Shown one piece after another: positions 1-7,949 of a stretch of DNA of 64,000 nucleotides. This stretch comes from Leptolyngbya sp. NIES-2104. GTDB taxonomy: Bacteria; Cyanobacteriota; Cyanobacteriia; Leptolyngbyales; Leptolyngbyaceae. The notes beneath the pieces were generated by a model. It searched no databases. It saw only the letters and a list, made by a program, of their open reading frames with translations, and was not told where the DNA came from. The position numbers and the translations under genes were made by a program. Each line of letters begins with the position of its first letter. The stretch's first letter is position 1. The stretch spans positions 3,472,001-3,536,000 of the forward strand of contig NZ_BBWW01000001.1 of NCBI RefSeq assembly GCF_001485215.1. Reading direction: 5' to 3'.

Positions 1-122
1 GTGTGTAATGAGCTAGATAAGTCACGACCGAGATCTAGAACAATCAATCGACGATCGCTTTCAAAATCAGAAATCGCCAATCCTAAATCCGGGCTGCTCG
101 TGTGAATTGCTAAACCATACAT
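1..122 (-). CDS. tsaB: TsaB, tRNA threonylcarbamoyladenosine biosynthesis protein (5' end only)
   Basis: Partial gene: only the first 40 codons lie in the window, reading leftward off the edge. The N-terminus reads MYGLAIHTSSPDLGLAI followed by a DLGRDLS segment. This matches the start of TsaB, the ASKHA-fold partner of TsaD in making t6A on ANN-decoding tRNAs. The ATG lies 2 nt after the stop of the upstream GntR-type regulator, so the two are probably co-transcribed. The call rests on the short N-terminal signature only. Confidence 0.72.
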   Translation of the reverse strand, partial: MYGLAIHTSSPDLGLAISDFESDRRLIVLDLGRDLSSSLH

Positions 123-124
123 CG

Positions 125-826
125 TTACTTTCTCTTGATCTGCACTGAATAACATAAACGATCACCGCGTGAAATCGATTTTCCATGTACGATCGCACAA
201 TTTCCATCGGTGTAAGCCGTATGCTGATAAACAATCAACGGATGTCCGAGCGGCACTTCTAGCAGTTCACCTGTTTCGTCATCAGCCTGTGTACATTCAA
301 TCACCGCATCAATCTTTTCTGTAAAAATTCCATGTTTCTCTAACGCCGTTAAGCTTAATTGTTGTTTGAGATCTTTAGCATAAGCTTTTCCTAGCTCTGG
401 AGCAATGTAAGTAATATCCACACAACCCGGAACACCATTAAATAACAATACTTTCTTTTGGAAATAAGCGATTTTTACCGATAGTATTTCCTCGACTTCT
501 GGCGGAACTGTAACTAATTCAAACACTATCGATCGAACTGTAATGGTCACATCTTGCTGCGCCATCGCTGCCTCTAGCAACAATGGACTAGAGAGCGAAT
601 GAGTGACTTTCTGCTGACTTGCAACGAACGCGCCTTTTCCTTGTTGCACTACGACTAAACCTTGCTGCATTAGATTGGCGATCGCACGTCTTGCAGTAAT
701 CCGACTCACCTCAAACTCTGACATTAATTGATGTTCACTCGGTAGCTGATCTCCCGGTTTATATTGTCCATTGCTCATGCGATCGCGGAGTTTTTTTGAA
801 ATCATACTGTGCAGAGGAATTCCCAT
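125..826 (-). CDS. GntR/HutC-family transcriptional regulator (UTRA domain)
   Basis: 233 aa. An N-terminal winged helix-turn-helix of the GntR type covers about residues 10-70, with the typical PSEHQLMSEFEVSRITARRA recognition segment and a QGKGAFVA wing. A UTRA ligand-binding domain follows at about 90-230, ending in a conserved SISRGDRLCY-like strand. HutC/FadR-like regulators bind small metabolites and usually repress neighbouring genes. It is divergent from the desaturase-hydrolase-GlnT operon, starting 85 bp away, which makes that operon the likeliest target (inference). Its stop is 2 nt before tsaB. The ligand cannot be read from sequence. Confidence 0.85.
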   Translation of the reverse strand: MGIPLHSMISKKLRDRMSNGQYKPGDQLPSEHQLMSEFEVSRITARRAIANLMQQGLVVVQQGKGAFVASQQKVTHSLSSPLLLEAAMAQQDVTITVRSIVFELVTVPPEVEEILSVKIAYFQKKVLLFNGVPGCVDITYIAPELGKAYAKDLKQQLSLTALEKHGIFTEKIDAVIECTQADDETGELLEVPLGHPLIVYQHTAYTDGNCAIVHGKSISRGDRLCYSVQIKRK

Positions 827-911
827 AATTTGTAGCTTGAAATACAGCGTTTTGGTGATATATTGCTATCTTGCTTGTTATAACAAGTCCAGCTTCTTGA
901 GGAAAAAGACG

Positions 912-1850
912 ATGAGTTCATCTGTTTTTGAGTCTAACTTGACTGAACCCGATTCAAAGCGTTGCTCACCCCTGAGTAATGAGGCTTTGAAAAATCTGAA
1001 TACTCGATCGACTGCAAAAGGTGTGTTCCAACTTTCGGGACACTTCGCAATTCTCGGTATCAGTGGCTATCTTTGGGGTACGAATATCGGACACAATTGG
1101 TTGATCGCGATTCCTGCACTCGTTGTTTATGGATTCGGTTTTGCTGCAATGTTCGCTCCCATGCACGAAGCTTCTCACCGCACCGCTTTCGAGAACAATC
1201 TACTAAATGATGCGGTTTGCTGGCTTGCTGGAGTGCTGTCTTTCTACAATGGCGCATTTTATCGCCGCTATCACAAGTGGCATCACCGCTACGCGCAAGA
1301 CTGGGACAATGATCCAGAGCTAAGTGATCCGATTCCTCAAAATTTAGTTGAGTATCTGATCATGTTGAGTGGTGTGACTTGGTGGTGGGGCAAGCTGAGA
1401 ACGCATTTTCGTGTTGCAACTGGACAGCTAGAAGACTATCCCTACATTTCAGAAGAAGCGCGGAATGGTGTGATTTTTTCAGTCCGATCGCAGTTAGCAG
1501 TTTATGGAATCGCGATCGCCATTTCGATCATTGCTCATCAACCGTGGTTTATTACCTACTGGGTTTTCCCGTTGATGGTGGGGCAACCAATTCTACGGAT
1601 GATTCTGCTGTCAGAACATACCGGATGTACGCACGATAACAATCCGTTGACGAATACTCGATCGACAAAAACCCTCTTTCCGCTGCAATTTCTGATGTGG
1701 AACATGCCCTTTCATGCTGAACATCATCTTTATCCATCGATTCCCTTTCATCAATTGCCTGCTGCACACCAACAGTTAAGAGAACATTTCACCTACAAAG
1801 ACCAAGGCTATGTCGAAGTAAACTACAGCTTTGCTAAAAACCTGGTATGA
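912..1850 (+). CDS. Membrane fatty-acid desaturase/hydroxylase family protein
   Basis: 312 aa integral membrane di-iron enzyme. The three histidine boxes are HEASH (85-89), HKWHH (121-125) and HAEHH (268-272), with hydrophobic stretches around 40-80 and 190-230. The family inserts double bonds or hydroxyls into lipids, alkyl chains or carotenoids; the substrate cannot be told here. The start at 912 is preferred over an upstream in-frame codon at 771 because GAGGAAA lies just upstream and the longer N-terminus would overlap the regulator gene. Its stop overlaps the next start by 4 nt (ATGA), so the three genes form one translationally coupled operon. Confidence 0.88.
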   Translation: MSSSVFESNLTEPDSKRCSPLSNEALKNLNTRSTAKGVFQLSGHFAILGISGYLWGTNIGHNWLIAIPALVVYGFGFAAMFAPMHEASHRTAFENNLLNDAVCWLAGVLSFYNGAFYRRYHKWHHRYAQDWDNDPELSDPIPQNLVEYLIMLSGVTWWWGKLRTHFRVATGQLEDYPYISEEARNGVIFSVRSQLAVYGIAIAISIIAHQPWFITYWVFPLMVGQPILRMILLSEHTGCTHDNNPLTNTRSTKTLFPLQFLMWNMPFHAEHHLYPSIPFHQLPAAHQQLREHFTYKDQGYVEVNYSFAKNLV

Positions 1851-2839
1851 AGTTCACTCTGAAAGACTTTCCGCTGTATTGTGGTGCAACATTGCCCGAA
1901 GCCCAGATCGTGTATCAAACCTACGGAACATTGAACCGCGATCGAACGAACGCCATTCTCTACCCAACCTCATACGGGGCGCAGCATCCAGACATCGATT
2001 GGCTGATTCGTCCCGATGGAATTCTAGATCCAACTCAATGGTTTATCATCATTCCAAATATGTTCGGAAATGGTTTATCCACTTCACCGAGCAATTGTGA
2101 GTTAGAAGGGGTTTGGTTTAGTCACTACGACAATGTTCGCGCCCAAAAACAGCTACTTGAGGAAGTCTTTCAGATTGAACAACTCGCACTAATCTATGGT
2201 TGGTCAATGGGCGCACAACAGGCTTATCACTGGGGTGCGCTTTTTCCCGATCGCGTTCTCAGAATTGCTGCCCTCTGCGGAACGGCTCGAACGACTGATC
2301 ACAATCGTATCTTTCTCCAAAGCTTACGAACTGCATTAACGGCTGACCCCGCTTGGACAGGAACCCGATTTGAAAGATTACCCGATCGAGGATTTCGAGC
2401 CTTTGCCCATATCTATGCAAGTTGGGCAGCTTCCCAAGCCTTTTATCGCGAAGGACTTTACTATCAACTCGGCTACAGTTCGTTAGAGGACTACATCGCC
2501 CGATTCTGGGAAATGAGCTATCGCAAACGTGATCCGCACAATCTACTCGCCATGATTGAGACTTGGTTGCACTGTGATGTCAGCGATAATCCAACCTATC
2601 AAGGCAACTATATTGCAGCGATGAGTGCCATACAAGCCAAAACTTTTGTAATCCCTGCAACAACCGATTTGTACTTTACACCCGAAGATTGTGCAGCAGA
2701 AGCCGCGTTAATTCCAAACTCGGAATATCATCAGATCGAATCGATTTGGGGACATCGCGCAGGCAATCCGTATCAGTATCCGCCTGATGCCGCATTTATT
2801 CGATCGACGATCCAAACCCTACTCCAACACCCACTATGA
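1847..2839 (+). CDS. Alpha/beta hydrolase, MetX/homoserine O-acetyltransferase-like
   Basis: 330 aa. The fold follows homoserine/serine acetyltransferases: an N-terminal YQTYGTLN strand region, a nucleophile elbow GWSMG (Ser120), an acid within TTDLYFTPED (274-281) and a catalytic His in WGHRAG (His303). It is shorter than most true MetX enzymes, and its context (desaturase upstream, glutamine-synthetase homologue downstream) does not suggest methionine synthesis. It could be an acyltransferase or hydrolase acting on the product of the neighbouring enzymes (inference). It overlaps both neighbours by 4 nt. Confidence 0.8.
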   Translation: MKFTLKDFPLYCGATLPEAQIVYQTYGTLNRDRTNAILYPTSYGAQHPDIDWLIRPDGILDPTQWFIIIPNMFGNGLSTSPSNCELEGVWFSHYDNVRAQKQLLEEVFQIEQLALIYGWSMGAQQAYHWGALFPDRVLRIAALCGTARTTDHNRIFLQSLRTALTADPAWTGTRFERLPDRGFRAFAHIYASWAASQAFYREGLYYQLGYSSLEDYIARFWEMSYRKRDPHNLLAMIETWLHCDVSDNPTYQGNYIAAMSAIQAKTFVIPATTDLYFTPEDCAAEAALIPNSEYHQIESIWGHRAGNPYQYPPDAAFIRSTIQTLLQHPL

Positions 2840-4140
2840 CGCTTTCTCAAACCGCGCAAACTCAAGGAATCCGCTACTTTCTGATTTCGTTTACTGACTT
2901 GTTTGGAGTAGCTCGATCAAAGTTAGTCCCGACAGAAAGCATTGATCAAATGGCAACCAGTGGAGCAGGATTTGCCGGGTTTGCAGCTTGGTTAGATATG
3001 ACTCCCGCTGATCCAGATATCTTAGCGATTCCTGATCCAGATAGCTTGATCCAACTCCCTTGGCAGCCTGATGTCGCGTGGTTAGCAGCAGACTTACACA
3101 CAATCACCGGAGAGCCGTTAGAACAAGCGCCGAGAGTCGTTTTAAAGAAGGTTTTACAACAAGCTCAAGAACTTGGCTATCGAGCAAAAACGGGCGTTGA
3201 ATGTGAGTATTTTTTGCTGAGCGCGGACGGTGAGCAGATTTCGGATTTACGCGATCGACAATCTAAACCTTGCTACGATCAACAGTCCCTGATGCGTCGA
3301 TACGATGTCATTCGTGAAATCTGCGATGCCATGTTAAACCTTGGATGGGGAGCCTATCAAAACGATCACGAAGACGGAAACGGACAGTTCGAGATGAACT
3401 GGATGTATGCCGATACGTTGATGACAGCAGATCGACAAGCGTTCTTTAAGTACATGGTGAAATCGATCGCTGAAAAACATGGACTCAGAGCGACTTTCAT
3501 GCCGAAACCGTTCACTCACCTGACTGGAAACGGTTGTCACACCCATCTTTCACTTTGGGACAACGCAGGACAAGAAAACCTCTTCTATGATCCACAAGGC
3601 GAACTCGGACTATCCCAACTCGGTTATCAATTCATTGCAGGGGTACTACATTCGGCTGAGGCGCTCTGTGCAATTACCAATCCAACTATCAATTCTTACA
3701 AACGCATCAATGCACCTGTCACCTTATCCGGTGCAACTTGGTCTCCGAACACTGCTAGTTACAGCGGCAACAATCGAACGCATACTATCCGAATTCCCGA
3801 TGCTGGACGCTTCGAGTTTCGTTTAGCCGATGGAGCCGCAAATCCTTATTTGTTGCCTGCTGCATTGATTGCAACCGGATTAGATGGCATTGTTCAAAAG
3901 CGTGATCCAGGCGTTCGACGTGATAACAATATGTACACTGAACCACTCCCTGAAGGTGAAGTGAAAGCATTGCCGAAAAACTTGCTGGATGCGTTGCGGT
4001 GTTTGGAGGAAAATGCAGTGATTTGTCGATCGCTGGGTGAATCTTTCACAAAAGCATATCTCAAACTGAAACACCAAGAATGGAATCAATTTACAAGCTG
4101 TGTGACACCCTGGGAACTGGAAAATACACTGGACTGTTAA
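2836..4140 (+). CDS. glnT: Glutamine synthetase family protein, GlnT-like
   Basis: 434 aa, the size of Rhizobium-type GlnT. It has an N-terminal beta-grasp region (FTDLFGVARSK), then catalytic-domain motifs: GVECEYF with metal-binding Glu, NGQFEMNW, the glycine-rich MPKPFTHLTGNGCHTHLSLW stretch, NSYKRIN, and a FEFRLADGAANPYL segment. Canonical glutamine synthetases join glutamate and ammonia; this subfamily includes gamma-glutamyl-amide ligases acting on amines. Its place in an operon with a desaturase and an acyl-transfer-like enzyme suggests a specialised amine ligase rather than the main ammonia-assimilating enzyme (inference). The start overlaps the previous stop (ATGA). Confidence 0.82.
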   Translation: MTLSQTAQTQGIRYFLISFTDLFGVARSKLVPTESIDQMATSGAGFAGFAAWLDMTPADPDILAIPDPDSLIQLPWQPDVAWLAADLHTITGEPLEQAPRVVLKKVLQQAQELGYRAKTGVECEYFLLSADGEQISDLRDRQSKPCYDQQSLMRRYDVIREICDAMLNLGWGAYQNDHEDGNGQFEMNWMYADTLMTADRQAFFKYMVKSIAEKHGLRATFMPKPFTHLTGNGCHTHLSLWDNAGQENLFYDPQGELGLSQLGYQFIAGVLHSAEALCAITNPTINSYKRINAPVTLSGATWSPNTASYSGNNRTHTIRIPDAGRFEFRLADGAANPYLLPAALIATGLDGIVQKRDPGVRRDNNMYTEPLPEGEVKALPKNLLDALRCLEENAVICRSLGESFTKAYLKLKHQEWNQFTSCVTPWELENTLDC

Positions 4141-4295
4141 TACACCCGTAGATGCCAGAAGAACTATACGTACACAAACTATTTACCACCATCGGTATAC
4201 CAATCTCACATTCTGTTAGTTAAACTAAGAATAGTTAAGCGAATAAGAACGATTTACTGATCCGCTTGATTTAACGATGTGTGGAGGTTTATTCC

Positions 4296-4697
4296 ATGAA
4301 TCAGACATTAAAACGTGCCCTCGCTCCTGGACTGATGGCAACGAGCTTAGTCGGCGCTACTTTTCTCCCAATGAAGCCCGCTTCAGCCGACCAAAACATC
4401 TGGCGTGACATCGGAATTGGAGCCGCTACGGGTGTTGTCTCCAGTGTAGTTACCCGTCACAAAGTTGTACCCAACATTATCAATGGTGCAGCCGCAGGTG
4501 CAGCGGTAAACCAATCTCGCGATCTGCTCACTCGAAAAGGTCAGCGTCCTGATCTGCTCAAAGATGCGGCAGTGGGTGCAGGTACAAGTGCCGCAGTTGG
4601 AAGAGTCACAAATCGCCGTCACGCAGTCCGAAACACGGCAAATGGTGCGGCAGTCGGTGCTGTGATTAACGTTCTCACACCGAACCCGCGTCGATAG
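4296..4697 (+). CDS. Exported glycine-zipper-like protein
   Basis: 133 aa. The start at 4296 is set by TGGAGG eight bases upstream. A signal-peptide-like N-terminus (KRALAPGLMATSLVGATFLP, cleavage near ASA-DQ) is followed by repeated small-residue segments such as GIGAATGVVSS, NGAAAGAAVNQ, DAAVGAGTSAAVG and NGAAVGAVINVL. These have the spacing of glycine-zipper or YMGG-like surface proteins. No enzymatic motif is visible. It is probably secreted or outer-membrane associated, function unknown. It is convergent with the nucleoside hydrolase and shares a terminator hairpin with it. Confidence 0.75.
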   Translation: MNQTLKRALAPGLMATSLVGATFLPMKPASADQNIWRDIGIGAATGVVSSVVTRHKVVPNIINGAAAGAAVNQSRDLLTRKGQRPDLLKDAAVGAGTSAAVGRVTNRRHAVRNTANGAAVGAVINVLTPNPRR

Positions 4698-4716
4698 TTC
4701 TCGATAGTAAATTTTG

Positions 4717-4741
4717 AGGGATCAGATCAACTCTGATCCCT
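4717..4741. terminator. Hairpin terminator between convergent genes
   Basis: AGGGATCAGA at 4717-4726 pairs with TCTGATCCCT at 4732-4741 across a 5-nt loop. It lies just after the glycine-zipper gene and overlaps the last codons of the opposing nucleoside hydrolase, so it can serve both directions. Confidence 0.7.
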
Positions 4742-5717
4742 TATTTAATGTCTTTAAATCCTCAATCAAACTTGTAAAGAATCTCGTAGCATCGACTTCG
4801 GTTGAAATCCAAGCATTTGAGAGTGGTTTTGCAGAATTACGATCGTCGATCAATGTCTGCCCTCGTGTCCATCCCTCTTTTGTTTCAATCTGCACTCTCG
4901 CCCGTCTCCACACCATTGTTTCTGGATAAAACAAATATCCCAACGTCGCCGCATCATGGACGAGAAACCCTTCGGTTCCACTCGTTTCTCGGTACTTTAG
5001 AGCAGTGCTAATCATGAACTCACAGAGATTCGTGAGAAATTTTGATAGTTCAGTGGTTGGGTTCGATCGAGCGATCGACAAACTCATCTCCCGTGTAAAA
5101 ATCAACTTCCGCGTCACATCCAGCGAAGTAATTACCAAATCATTCCGACTGTTCAATACAATCTCTGCCGCTTCTGGATCAAACCACACATTGAATTCTG
5201 CATGAGGCGTAACGTTTCCGGGACAGCGAAACGCACCGCCCATGATGATAATTTCCTTAGCTTTTCTGAGAATGCCGGGATGCTTCTTTTCTGCCGCTGC
5301 AAGATTGGTAAGAGGCGCGATCGCAATTACGGTAATTTCTCCTGGCATTGTGTTTAATCGATCGATCAAAATCTCATTCGACGATCGAGCCGTTTCATAG
5401 TTGTGAACTGGCTCAGGAAGTTGTGATGACAGATTTCCCATACCATCAGAGCCGTGAATGTGTGAGGCATCTTCTGAAGGGTGTGAAGTTGCAACTCCTC
5501 TCCCCACTTCAACCTCTCCCAATCCCCCCAAGCTCAGAATCCGACTCGCACTAGAAAACGTCTTCTCAGTCGAAACATTCCCGCCCGCTGTCGTCACCGC
5601 AATCAGTTCTGCTAGTCCCTGTTTCACCAAGCTCTGAAGCCAGAGCAGCGCAAAGACATCATCACCACCCGGATCGGTATCGAGAATAACTTTAGGAATG
5701 CTGGAGAATGCAACCAT
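4722..5717 (-). CDS. Nucleoside hydrolase (inosine-uridine preferring family)
   Basis: 331 aa. The N-terminal calcium-binding signature DTDPGGDD (about residues 13-20) defines the family. Further family segments are the TTAGGN loop, the EITVIAIAPLTNLA strand, IMGGAF, AEFNVWFDPEAA and a late VHDAATLGY aspartate. These enzymes cleave the N-glycosidic bond of ribonucleosides, giving ribose and free base for salvage. It is a single-gene unit on the minus strand. Specificity for pyrimidine or purine nucleosides cannot be assigned from sequence. Confidence 0.88.
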   Translation of the reverse strand: MVAFSSIPKVILDTDPGGDDVFALLWLQSLVKQGLAELIAVTTAGGNVSTEKTFSSASRILSLGGLGEVEVGRGVATSHPSEDASHIHGSDGMGNLSSQLPEPVHNYETARSSNEILIDRLNTMPGEITVIAIAPLTNLAAAEKKHPGILRKAKEIIIMGGAFRCPGNVTPHAEFNVWFDPEAAEIVLNSRNDLVITSLDVTRKLIFTREMSLSIARSNPTTELSKFLTNLCEFMISTALKYRETSGTEGFLVHDAATLGYLFYPETMVWRRARVQIETKEGWTRGQTLIDDRNSAKPLSNAWISTEVDATRFFTSLIEDLKTLNKGSELI

Positions 5718-5843
5718 AGTGGTTAAGTTAAGCGAATAATCACCTGAATTCTACGCAATTATTTTTTATTGCGCGATTTCACCTAAAACTCAGGTTTTCT
5801 ACAGTGCTAGAACAGAGGAATCCAAGTCTTACGGAGATAGCCG

Positions 5844-5999
5844 ATGGCAAAAACAAAAGGTGGTAAAAAGAAGGTTTATGTGCATGAGCACAAAAGAGGA
5901 GATAGTACCGTAAAAAAACACTATCGATCAACTTCAAACAAACCTACAAAAAGCTCTTCTTCTCTAGGTGCTGCAATTTTTAAGTTGTTTGGACTGTAA
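5844..5999 (+). CDS. Small lysine-rich basic protein (51 aa)
   Basis: A short reading frame preceded by GGAG at a plausible distance. The product begins MAKTKGGKKKVYVHEHKRG, has a Ser/Thr/Lys-rich middle and ends in a short hydrophobic AAIFKLFGL tail. The high positive charge suggests nucleic-acid or membrane-surface binding, but no family is recognised. It lies alone between the nucleoside hydrolase and the 6137 gene. Confidence 0.5.
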   Translation: MAKTKGGKKKVYVHEHKRGDSTVKKHYRSTSNKPTKSSSSLGAAIFKLFGL

Positions 6000-6136
6000 C
6001 TAACCTGTTCCATACAATTGAATTATAAATCGCTAGGTGGGCACTTCTCGCTCACCTTTTTTAGTAAAAAGTTAATAATTCAAGTGCTGTAACAGCATCT
6101 CAGCTACGATGGGTAGAAGAAGAGAAACTCGAATAC

Positions 6137-6403
6137 ATGAACGCTCAACCACTTCGCTACAGCAAGGAAGAATTTGCTCAACGCGGCAACGAGATCTACG
6201 AGTCTCAAGTACGCCCCCAGATTGAGCAAGGAAACTTTGGCAAAATTGTTGCGATCGACATCGAAACCGGAGCCTTTGAACTTGCAAACGATACAATAAC
6301 AGCTTCAGATCGATTGCTTGAACAGCATCCGGAAGCCCAGATCTGGTGCGTTCGAGTTGGGCACAAAGGGGTTCATCGCTTTGGCTTCGGTCGTCCGGTT
6401 TAA
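6137..6403 (+). CDS. Conserved small protein paired with an aspartic protease (possible antitoxin partner)
   Basis: 88 aa, mostly polar (NAQPLRYSKEEFAQRGNEIYE, then GKIVAIDIETGAFELANDTITA, ending HRFGFGRPV). No enzymatic motif is visible. The gene ends 4 nt before the clan AA aspartic-protease gene, an arrangement I recall as recurrent in cyanobacteria. The tight two-gene design resembles toxin-antitoxin or regulated-protease pairs, but that is an inference. Confidence 0.7.
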   Translation: MNAQPLRYSKEEFAQRGNEIYESQVRPQIEQGNFGKIVAIDIETGAFELANDTITASDRLLEQHPEAQIWCVRVGHKGVHRFGFGRPV

Positions 6404-6407
6404 CTTT

Positions 6408-6785
6408 ATGATTCATGGAATCGTTGGTCAAAACTGCGAGGCAACAATCCGGTTGATTGTACGGAATGCAGGTTTAACGCAGTTAGTTGAGGCAATTATT
6501 GATACAGGATTTACAGGTTTTTTGACTCTGCCTTTGTCGGTTTTGTCTAACCTCAATTTGCAGCCTTACAGACGAGAAGCAGGCACATTAGGTGATGGAA
6601 GTACTTGCATTTTTGATGTGTATCGTGGCTCTGTCATTTGGGATGGAGAGTTTCGACAAGTTGATATTAATGCGTCTGAAGCGTCGCCTTTGGTTGGAAT
6701 GAGTTTACTTTATGGGTATCGAGTGCAATTTGATACGATCGAGGGCGGTGCAGTCACGATTCAGTCTCTGATTAGTCTGAATTAA
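6408..6785 (+). CDS. Clan AA (retropepsin-like) aspartic protease
   Basis: 125 aa. The active-site signature AIIDTGFTGFLTLP lies near residues 24-37, followed by a flap-like region (DGSTCIFDVYRGSVIW) and the second conserved element PLVGMSLLYGYRVQFD, as in single-domain retropepsin-like proteins that act as dimers. The start is set by the ATG 4 nt after the upstream stop; an in-frame upstream start at 6318 would overlap that gene. Substrate unknown. Confidence 0.8.
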   Translation: MIHGIVGQNCEATIRLIVRNAGLTQLVEAIIDTGFTGFLTLPLSVLSNLNLQPYRREAGTLGDGSTCIFDVYRGSVIWDGEFRQVDINASEASPLVGMSLLYGYRVQFDTIEGGAVTIQSLISLN

Positions 6786-6916
6786 TTCGCAAAAAACCAT
6801 CTCACAATTTTGTCCACTCTCCCGAATGTTAAGAATCTTGAGAAACCTCAGATCCGTGTCACCCTTCACAGGTACATTCACAAATGGAATCATCTAACGA
6901 ATAGGAAACTTTTCTT

Positions 6917-7045
6917 ATGACAGGTTCATATGCAGCTTCATATCTGCCTTGGATTCTCATCCCCGTTGTCACCTGGTTAGTGCCAACGGTCGTCTTTGCA
7001 TTGTTGTTCTTGTACATCGAACGCGAAGATCCGACAGGCATCTAA
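6917..7045 (+). CDS. psaI: Photosystem I reaction centre subunit VIII
   Basis: 42 aa single-pass membrane protein, [17 protein letters not shown] at the start and an IEREDPTGI tail. This matches PsaI in length and sequence. PsaI sits at the PSI trimer interface and stabilises PsaL. The gene is monocistronic here and convergent with psbEFLJ, with which it shares a terminator hairpin. Confidence 0.9.
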   Translation: MTGSYAASYLPWILIPVVTWLVPTVVFALLFLYIEREDPTGI

Positions 7046-7075
7046 GCCACAAATTCCAAACGCATTAGCAAACTA

Positions 7076-7106
7076 AAAGCCGCCCAATCTTGCATCAGGC
7101 GGCTTT
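7076..7106. terminator. Bidirectional terminator between psaI and psbJ
   Basis: AAAGCCGCC (7076-7084) pairs with GGCGGCTTT (7098-7106) over a 13-nt loop. The A-rich and T-rich flanks give a terminator for either strand, after psaI on plus and after psbJ on minus. Confidence 0.8.
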
Positions 7107-7126
7107 CTTCATTTGTAACGTTCGAC

Positions 7127-7246
7127 CTACATCGACGAACCCACACTCGTATAGGAACCGTAAAAGAACAGCGCCAATACACCAATTGCGCCCAAGCCAG
7201 CGACCGTTGCCACTAACCACAAGGGAATTCTTCCACCAGTTTGCAC
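7127..7246 (-). CDS. psbJ: Photosystem II reaction centre protein J
   Basis: 39 aa: [20 protein letters not shown], one membrane helix, ending [11 protein letters not shown], diagnostic of PsbJ. The start is a GTG with GGAGG eight bases upstream, giving [10 protein letters not shown]. PsbJ assists electron flow from QA and PSII assembly. It is the last gene of the psbE-psbF-psbL-psbJ operon. Confidence 0.93.
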   Translation of the reverse strand: MQTGGRIPLWLVATVAGLGAIGVLALFFYGSYTSVGSSM

Positions 7247-7287
7247 AGTTTAATCCTCCTAAAAACGCAAGCTAAACGATCGAGAAA

Positions 7288-7416
7288 TTAGTTGAAGAAA
7301 TAGCTAGAGAACAAAATTCCCAGCGTAAAAATCATCAGCAAACCCAGATACAGCGAAGTCCGGTTCAATTCAACGGGCTGCTTATTTGGGTTTGGAGAAC
7401 CTTTAATCCCTGCCAT
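7288..7416 (-). CDS. psbL: Photosystem II reaction centre protein L
   Basis: 42 aa: a polar N-terminus [19 protein letters not shown], a single transmembrane helix and an FSSYFFN end, characteristic of PsbL. The protein lies at the PSII dimer interface and protects against back electron flow. It sits between psbF and psbJ in the conserved order. Confidence 0.94.
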   Translation of the reverse strand: MAGIKGSPNPNKQPVELNRTSLYLGLLMIFTLGILFSSYFFN

Positions 7417-7427
7417 GATTCAAGCTC

Positions 7428-7562
7428 CTATCGTTGAATAAATTGCATTGAAGCGATCGCGCCAATGAAAAAGATCGCCGGAACTGCCAACGTGTGCACA
7501 GCCAACCAGCGGACGGTAAAAATCGGATATGAAATCGGTTCGTTCGGAGTGTTGCTTGTCAT
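7428..7562 (-). CDS. psbF: Cytochrome b559 beta subunit
   Basis: 44 aa. The membrane helix carries the haem-ligand histidine in [14 protein letters not shown] and the protein ends ASMQFIQR. With PsbE it binds the b559 haem in PSII. The start is the ATG 20 nt after the psbE stop, giving [15 protein letters not shown]. Confidence 0.95.
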   Translation of the reverse strand: MTSNTPNEPISYPIFTVRWLAVHTLAVPAIFFIGAIASMQFIQR

Positions 7563-7582
7563 TGTTTTTTAACCTCGTTAAA

Positions 7583-7843
7583 CTACTTGCCAACCTGCGA
7601 TGCAAATTTGTCTACCTGTTGTTTCGCTTCAGATCGGTTGCTTACGATCGGCAACTGTTCTTGGCGGGCAGTCGGATAGTATTCATTCGGACGAGGCGTT
7701 CCGAATACGTCGTATGCCAAGCCAGTGCTGACAAACAACCAACCTGCAATAAACAATGCAGGAATCGTGATGCTGTGAATCACCCAATAGCGAATGCTTG
7801 TAACAATGTCCCCAAACGGACGCTCACCAGTAGTACCTGCCAT
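7583..7843 (-). CDS. psbE: Cytochrome b559 alpha subunit
   Basis: 86 aa: N-terminal [19 protein letters not shown] with the haem-ligand His, one membrane helix ([17 protein letters not shown]) and a lumenal tail with [12 protein letters not shown]. It is slightly longer than the roughly 81-82 aa typical of PsbE, through C-terminal residues. First of the four psb genes, downstream of ycf48 in the widely conserved rubA-ycf48-psbEFLJ array. Confidence 0.95.
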   Translation of the reverse strand: MAGTTGERPFGDIVTSIRYWVIHSITIPALFIAGWLFVSTGLAYDVFGTPRPNEYYPTARQEQLPIVSNRSEAKQQVDKFASQVGK

Positions 7844-7949
7844 TTAACTCTCTCCAGAAGTCAACGAACAAAAGCCTTATTTGTATCATACGGGACGGAA
7901 GAAACCCTCACAAGTGAATCCTTGAAAATTGATCCCCCATCCCTTTCAA

